Assembly (NCBI RefSeq): GCF_003097635.1
Contig: NZ_QCZI01000001.1
Span: 124,001 to 188,000 of the forward strand
Source of the DNA: Flavobacterium psychrotolerans
Lineage (GTDB): Bacteria; Bacteroidota; Bacteroidia; Flavobacteriales; Flavobacteriaceae
DNA length: 64,000 nt
Direction: 5' to 3'
Shown here: positions 60,616-64,000 of the stretch, one piece after another
Position numbering within the stretch: position 1 is the first letter of the stretch
Layout of the letters: each line of letters opens with the position of its first letter
Notes under the pieces: generated by a model
Database searches by the model: none
Seen by the model: only the letters and a program-made list of their open reading frames with translations
Told to the model about the DNA's origin: nothing
Translations under genes and position numbers: made by a program

Positions 60616-60670
60616 TTTCTTTTTAGATTGTTGGACAATTAGATTTTTAGACTTCTTAGATTCCAGTAGT

Positions 60671-61591
60671 CTATTGAGTTACCGTTTTAATAAAAATATC
60701 ATTGACACTTGGGATTTTTTCCAGAAAATGGGTAACTTGTCCTCGTTGGGTCAGCAAATGCAAGAGTTCATTTGGCGTTGCATTCCCGAGTTGGATTTCG
60801 AGTTTTATTTCGTCATTGAGCGATTTGAAATTGGTTTGTGCCACGGTATATTTTTGAGTAATATCAAACATCAAACCTTCCACATTATCGGATATGATGC
60901 CCACTTCAAAACTGTTGGTTCGGTATTGACGCTTTACATCGTCGAGTTTTCCTTCAATGAGTTTGTTCGATTTGTGAATCAAAGCAATATCGTCACACAA
61001 TTCTTCGACACTTTCCATTCGATGCGTAGAGAAAATTATGGTGGAACCCTGTTTTCGCAATTCTAAAATTTCGTCTTTGATTAAACTCGCATTTACGGGA
61101 TCGAAACCTGAGAACGGTTCGTCAAAAATCAGCAATTTTGGCTTGTGCAAAACGCAAACCACAAACTGGATTTTCTGCGCCATTCCCTTTGACAACTCTT
61201 CGATTTTCTTGTCCCACCATCCCTGAATTTCAAATCGGTCAAACCAATAATTAAGTTGTTTTTTGGCTTCGGCTTTAGAAAGTCCTTTCATTTGTACCAA
61301 ATACAGGCATTGTTCGCCTACTTTCATGGATTTATACAAACCTCTTTCTTCAGGCAAATACCCTATATATTGAACATGCTTGGGCTGTAATTTTTCTCCA
61401 TCAAAAATGACTTCACCACCATCGGGAAGGGTAATTTGATTGATAATTCTAATAAGGGATGTTTTTCCTGCGCCATTTGGACCTAGAAGCCCGTAAATAC
61501 TTCCTTTAGGAACGGTGAGGGAAACTTCGTTAAGAGCGACAAAATCGCCGTATTGCTTGAGGACATTTTTTACTTCAAGTATATTGCTCAT
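60671..61591 (-). CDS. ABC transporter ATP-binding protein (NatA-like)
   Basis: A 306-residue ATPase: Walker A G-P-N-G-A-G-K-T near residue 41, signature L-S-K-G-M-A-Q-K near 130 (a variant of L-S-G-G), Walker B L-L-I-F-D-E-P-F near 150 and the H switch S-T-H-R near 192. A C-terminal extension of about 90 residues (V-K-R-Q-Y-R-T-N-S-F-E) fits the NatA/CcmA group. The start at 61591 (M-S-N-I-L-E-V) matches family length; seven codons upstream is another ATG. It is the first gene of the exporter pair. Confidence 0.88.
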   Translation of the reverse strand: MSNILEVKNVLKQYGDFVALNEVSLTVPKGSIYGLLGPNGAGKTSLIRIINQITLPDGGEVIFDGEKLQPKHVQYIGYLPEERGLYKSMKVGEQCLYLVQMKGLSKAEAKKQLNYWFDRFEIQGWWDKKIEELSKGMAQKIQFVVCVLHKPKLLIFDEPFSGFDPVNASLIKDEILELRKQGSTIIFSTHRMESVEELCDDIALIHKSNKLIEGKLDDVKRQYRTNSFEVGIISDNVEGLMFDITQKYTVAQTNFKSLNDEIKLEIQLGNATPNELLHLLTQRGQVTHFLEKIPSVNDIFIKTVTQ

Positions 61592-61836
61592 GCTTAATTT
61601 AAATTTATGCAAAAGTACATAATTCGGAGTGATTTGGCTGCAATTCTTACAATTTAAGTAGGAAACCTATTTATGGGAACTTCAAAAAACTAAAAGGATA
61701 AATTTCACAACAAATCGGATGTAAACTTTTAGCACTTGTTATTGAACGATTGCATCTAAACATCCCTTTTTATCCTTCATTCAAAATTAATGACAGTCGC
61801 AATTGGAAACTTCCTGTACTTTCGGGATGTTTTATT

Positions 61837-61844
61837 TATATTTG
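61837..61844 (+). promoter_or_regulatory. -7 promoter element of the GIN-domain gene
   Basis: TATATTTG, 17 bases before the start codon at 61861. No -33 TTG at the usual distance. Confidence 0.5.
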
Positions 61845-61860
61845 AACAAAATATACAAAC

Positions 61861-62691
61861 ATGAAAAATACAATACTGCTCTTCACTTTACTATTATTTG
61901 GTTATTCCGTCTTTAGTCAAGAAAAAATAAAAGGATCAAAAATTGTAACCGTTGAAAAGAAAGAAACCAAAGAGTTTGACAATCTTGAAGCAGATGGGAA
62001 CCTGGAACTTTTTTTAATAAAAGGCGATAAGTGCGGAATTGAAATAGAAGCCGATGACAATCTTCATGATATTATTGAAATAAACCAAAACGGAAGTACG
62101 TTGCAACTGTCAAGTACTAAAGAAGTAAAAAAAGCAAAAAAATTTAGTGTTCGGATTACCTATACCGATGATTTTAAAATGGCAGTTGTAAAAAACAAAA
62201 CAACGATAACCGCTTTAGAAGAAATGGTTCTGAATGATTTCACTTTTAAAAGTTTCAATGATGCTAAAATATTCGCCAACGTAAAAACCAAAAAATTTAC
62301 TTTGTTTGCCAATGACAAATCAAAAATTGAACTCAATTCAAAATCCGCTGAAACCACTATAGAACTAAGCCAAAATGCCCAAATGAAAGCCTTAATTTCA
62401 TCTGAAAAATTAACCATTGACATGTATCAAAAAACTACTGCGACTGTAGAAGGAGATGCCGTTAATTTAAAATTAAGATTAGACAATAACGCCGAATTTA
62501 CAGGCCGGAAACTGACTTCTAAAAATGCCGAAATTACAACCGAAGAAAATGCAAATTGCAGTATTGTTGTAGATACTAAAGCTAGTATTAACGCTTCCGG
62601 AAAATCGGAAATACAATTGTTTGGAACACCAAAAATTGAGTTGACAAATTTTACAGATAGTGCTATTTTGTATAAAAAACCTTTAAAATAA
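61861..62691 (+). CDS. head GIN domain (DUF2807) protein
   Basis: A 276-residue secreted protein with a signal peptide (MKN, hydrophobic core, cleavage near F-S-Q). From about residue 35 it forms a right-handed repeat of short strands (F-D-N-L-E-A-D-G-N-L-E-L-F-L, then K-A-K-K-F-S-V-R-I-T, then repeated N-A-x-I/L-x-x patterns), matching the GIN/DUF2807 fold common in Bacteroidota envelopes. Function unknown. It shares a terminator with trxB. Confidence 0.85.
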   Translation: MKNTILLFTLLLFGYSVFSQEKIKGSKIVTVEKKETKEFDNLEADGNLELFLIKGDKCGIEIEADDNLHDIIEINQNGSTLQLSSTKEVKKAKKFSVRITYTDDFKMAVVKNKTTITALEEMVLNDFTFKSFNDAKIFANVKTKKFTLFANDKSKIELNSKSAETTIELSQNAQMKALISSEKLTIDMYQKTTATVEGDAVNLKLRLDNNAEFTGRKLTSKNAEITTEENANCSIVVDTKASINASGKSEIQLFGTPKIELTNFTDSAILYKKPLK

Positions 62692-62747
62692 AGAGTTTGT
62701 AGCATTTTTATTTTAGTGTCCATAAAAATGGAACAATAAATTCCTAC

Positions 62748-62788
62748 AAACAAAGAGTCCCAATTAAAAAATTGGGACTCTTTGTTTG
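62748..62788. terminator. bidirectional terminator between the GIN and trxB genes
   Basis: AAACAAAGAGTCCCAATT pairs with AATTGGGACTCTTTGTTT around a short loop. Confidence 0.9.
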
Positions 62789-62811
62789 AAATATAAAACT
62801 AATCTTGAATA

Positions 62812-63759
62812 TTACTCCAATGTCGCTAAGTACCGTTCTGCGTCTAAAGCGGCCATACAGCCCGTTCCTGCAGCAGTAACTGCTTGACGATAGACATGGT
62901 CAGCGGCGTCTCCTCCAACAAAAACACCAGCTACATTCGTTTTAGAAGTTCCTGGAGTATTCACGATATAACCCGTTTCGTCAAGAGTGAGGTAATCTGC
63001 AAAAATATCCGTATTGGGTTTGTGCCCAATGGCTACAAAGAAGCCCGTTGCCGGAATATCAAAAACTTCTTTAGTTGATTTATTCAAAGCCTTCACGGAA
63101 GTTACCACTTGGTCATCTCCCAAAACCTCAACTGTATCATGGTTCATTAAAATAGTAATGTTTTCGGTTTTGCGAACGCGCTCTTCCATGATTTTGGAAG
63201 CCCTAAATTTTTCGCTTCGCACCAACATGGTCACTTTTTTACACAATTTGGATAAATAATGCGCCTCTTCACAAGCGGAATCCCCCGCTCCCACAATTAC
63301 CACTTCCTGGTTTCTGTAGAAAAACCCGTCGCAGACAGCACATGCAGAAACGCCACCACCCATTTTTAAATAGTGTTGTTCGGAAGGAATGCCTAAATAC
63401 TTCGCAGATGCTCCAGTAGAAATGATCACGGTTTCACAGTGCAATTCTTTGGTTTCATTGATCCATACTTTATGGATGCTCCCAGAGAAATCAACTTTTG
63501 TAGCCCAACCGTCACGAACATCCGTTCCAAAACGTTGTGCTTGACTTTGTAATTGAACCATCATTTCAGGACCTGTTACCCCATCAACATAACCGGGAAA
63601 ATTTTCCACTTCATTGGTTGTTGTTAATTGTCCACCTGGTTGGGTTCCTTGGTACAAAACGGGATTCATGTTCGCTCTGGCAGCATAAATAGCTGCCGTA
63701 TAACCTGCGGGACCAGAACCTATAATTAAGCATTTAATTTTTTCGATTGTATCAGACAT
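62812..63759 (-). CDS. trxB: thioredoxin-disulfide reductase
   Basis: A 315-residue flavoprotein. FAD-binding G-S-G-P-A-G-Y near residue 14, redox pair C140-A-V-C143 followed by D-G, NADPH-binding G-A-G-D-S-A near 155 and the closing F-V-G-G-D-A-A near 280. It reduces thioredoxin with NADPH and so keeps cytoplasmic thiols reduced. Length and motifs fit the low-molecular-weight bacterial type. A -7 element TACATTTG is found at 63790-63797 (minus strand). Confidence 0.96.
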   Translation of the reverse strand: MSDTIEKIKCLIIGSGPAGYTAAIYAARANMNPVLYQGTQPGGQLTTTNEVENFPGYVDGVTGPEMMVQLQSQAQRFGTDVRDGWATKVDFSGSIHKVWINETKELHCETVIISTGASAKYLGIPSEQHYLKMGGGVSACAVCDGFFYRNQEVVIVGAGDSACEEAHYLSKLCKKVTMLVRSEKFRASKIMEERVRKTENITILMNHDTVEVLGDDQVVTSVKALNKSTKEVFDIPATGFFVAIGHKPNTDIFADYLTLDETGYIVNTPGTSKTNVAGVFVGGDAADHVYRQAVTAAGTGCMAALDAERYLATLE

Positions 63760-63789
63760 AAATATAATTTTAAATCAATTTTGAGACTG

Positions 63790-63797
63790 CAAATGTA
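63790..63797 (-). promoter_or_regulatory. -7 promoter element of trxB
   Basis: Minus-strand TACATTTG, 30 bases before the trxB start. Confidence 0.55.
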
Positions 63798-63879
63798 AAC
63801 TATATTATAAAAAATTCATGCTCTATTAAATCCTAAATAACTATCTCAAAATAAATTTATTTTATTTTAGACAAATCTT

Positions 63880-63908
63880 TTGTAAAGAAAAATTAAAGAT
63901 TATATTTG
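63880..63908 (+). promoter_or_regulatory. promoter of a tRNA-like gene
   Basis: TTG (63880-63882), 18-base spacer, TATATTTG (63901-63908), then GCACTCGC and the tRNA-like sequence. Both boxes match the consensus. Confidence 0.7.
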
Positions 63909-63918
63909 CACTCGCTTT

Positions 63919-63975
63919 CGGGGTGTAGCGTAGCTCGGTTATCGCGTCACGCAGTGCGTGAAGACCGCTGATAAA
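63919..63975 (+). pseudogene. broken tRNA-Pro-like gene (5' half)
   Basis: The sequence starts CGGGGTGTAGCGTAGC and GGTTATCGCG, as in bacterial tRNA-Pro up to the D arm. Then TCACGC-AGT-GCGTGA forms the anticodon stem with only a three-base loop, so no anticodon is possible. No T arm or 3' acceptor arm follows. A good promoter stands in front. Confidence 0.65.
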
Positions 63976-64000
63976 AACCTTAAAAATATTAAATATGTAC

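Overview
The window is AT-rich, densely coded chromosomal DNA from a member of the Bacteroidota, most likely Flavobacterium or a close relative. The evidence is the ECF-sigma/FecR/TonB-receptor trio, a giant secreted protein with a type-B type IX secretion (T9SS) sorting domain, a head-GIN-domain protein, promoters of the Bacteroidota TTG / TAnnTTTG type, and the near absence of Shine-Dalgarno sequences.

Layout. 1-24.8 kb is mostly core chromosome: the end of a cytochrome c, a YceI-like protein, a lipoprotein divergent from the sigma/FecR/receptor trio, argS, the T9SS protein, an FAD-linked oxidase, MFS and AEC transporters, meaB, a HEPN-like gene inserted beside meaB, an SPFH protein, a MATE exporter, an outer-membrane barrel, PPK2 and a DUF6929-type protein. 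24.85-26.4 kb holds two small single-gene units separated by palindromic, CTAAC-bearing junctions.

About 26.3-51.8 kb is a genomic island. It opens with a tyrosine recombinase and closes near a secreted-nuclease-like gene, and matching paired boxes (TTGTTRTAC + ATGTTGTAC) lie at both ends. Inside, in order: a replication-type module (unknown protein, HTH protein, tiny Cys-rich ORF, VirE/VapE-like primase-helicase); a defence operon, hsdM-hsdS-DUF262/HNH-DUF262-hsdR, followed by an SF1 helicase; two small proteins; a putative sRNA; a Panacea-domain (DUF4065) antitoxin with a RelE-like toxin and two operator palindromes; 1.2 kb of non-coding DNA made of eight consecutive long imperfect hairpins; a DUF6943 gene; and a phage-lysis-like cassette (a protein starting MARQKG, DUF5675, two small membrane proteins). 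No conjugation machinery is visible, so the island could be a mobilisable element, a satellite, or decayed.

51.85-53.1 kb is a patchwork: a single gene bracketed by an inverted repeat, a truncated transposase and an array of eight 21-bp palindromic units. From 53.2 kb core chromosome resumes: a secreted Pro/Arg-rich protein, ABC-F ATPase, HAD phosphatase, DUF2007 protein, a lone RecA1 half of a DEAD-box protein, an NtrC-type regulator without its DNA-binding domain, an ABC-2 exporter pair, a GIN-domain protein and trxB. The window closes with a promoter driving what looks like the 5' half of a broken tRNA-Pro gene.

Strongest leads: the hairpin array at 47.4-48.6 kb (13 of 13 arm-to-arm transitions become G-U pairs on the minus strand, by hand count), the R-M operon carrying two DUF262 genes, and the MARQKG/DUF5675/membrane-protein cassette. 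All calls come from reading the sequence; no database search was run.
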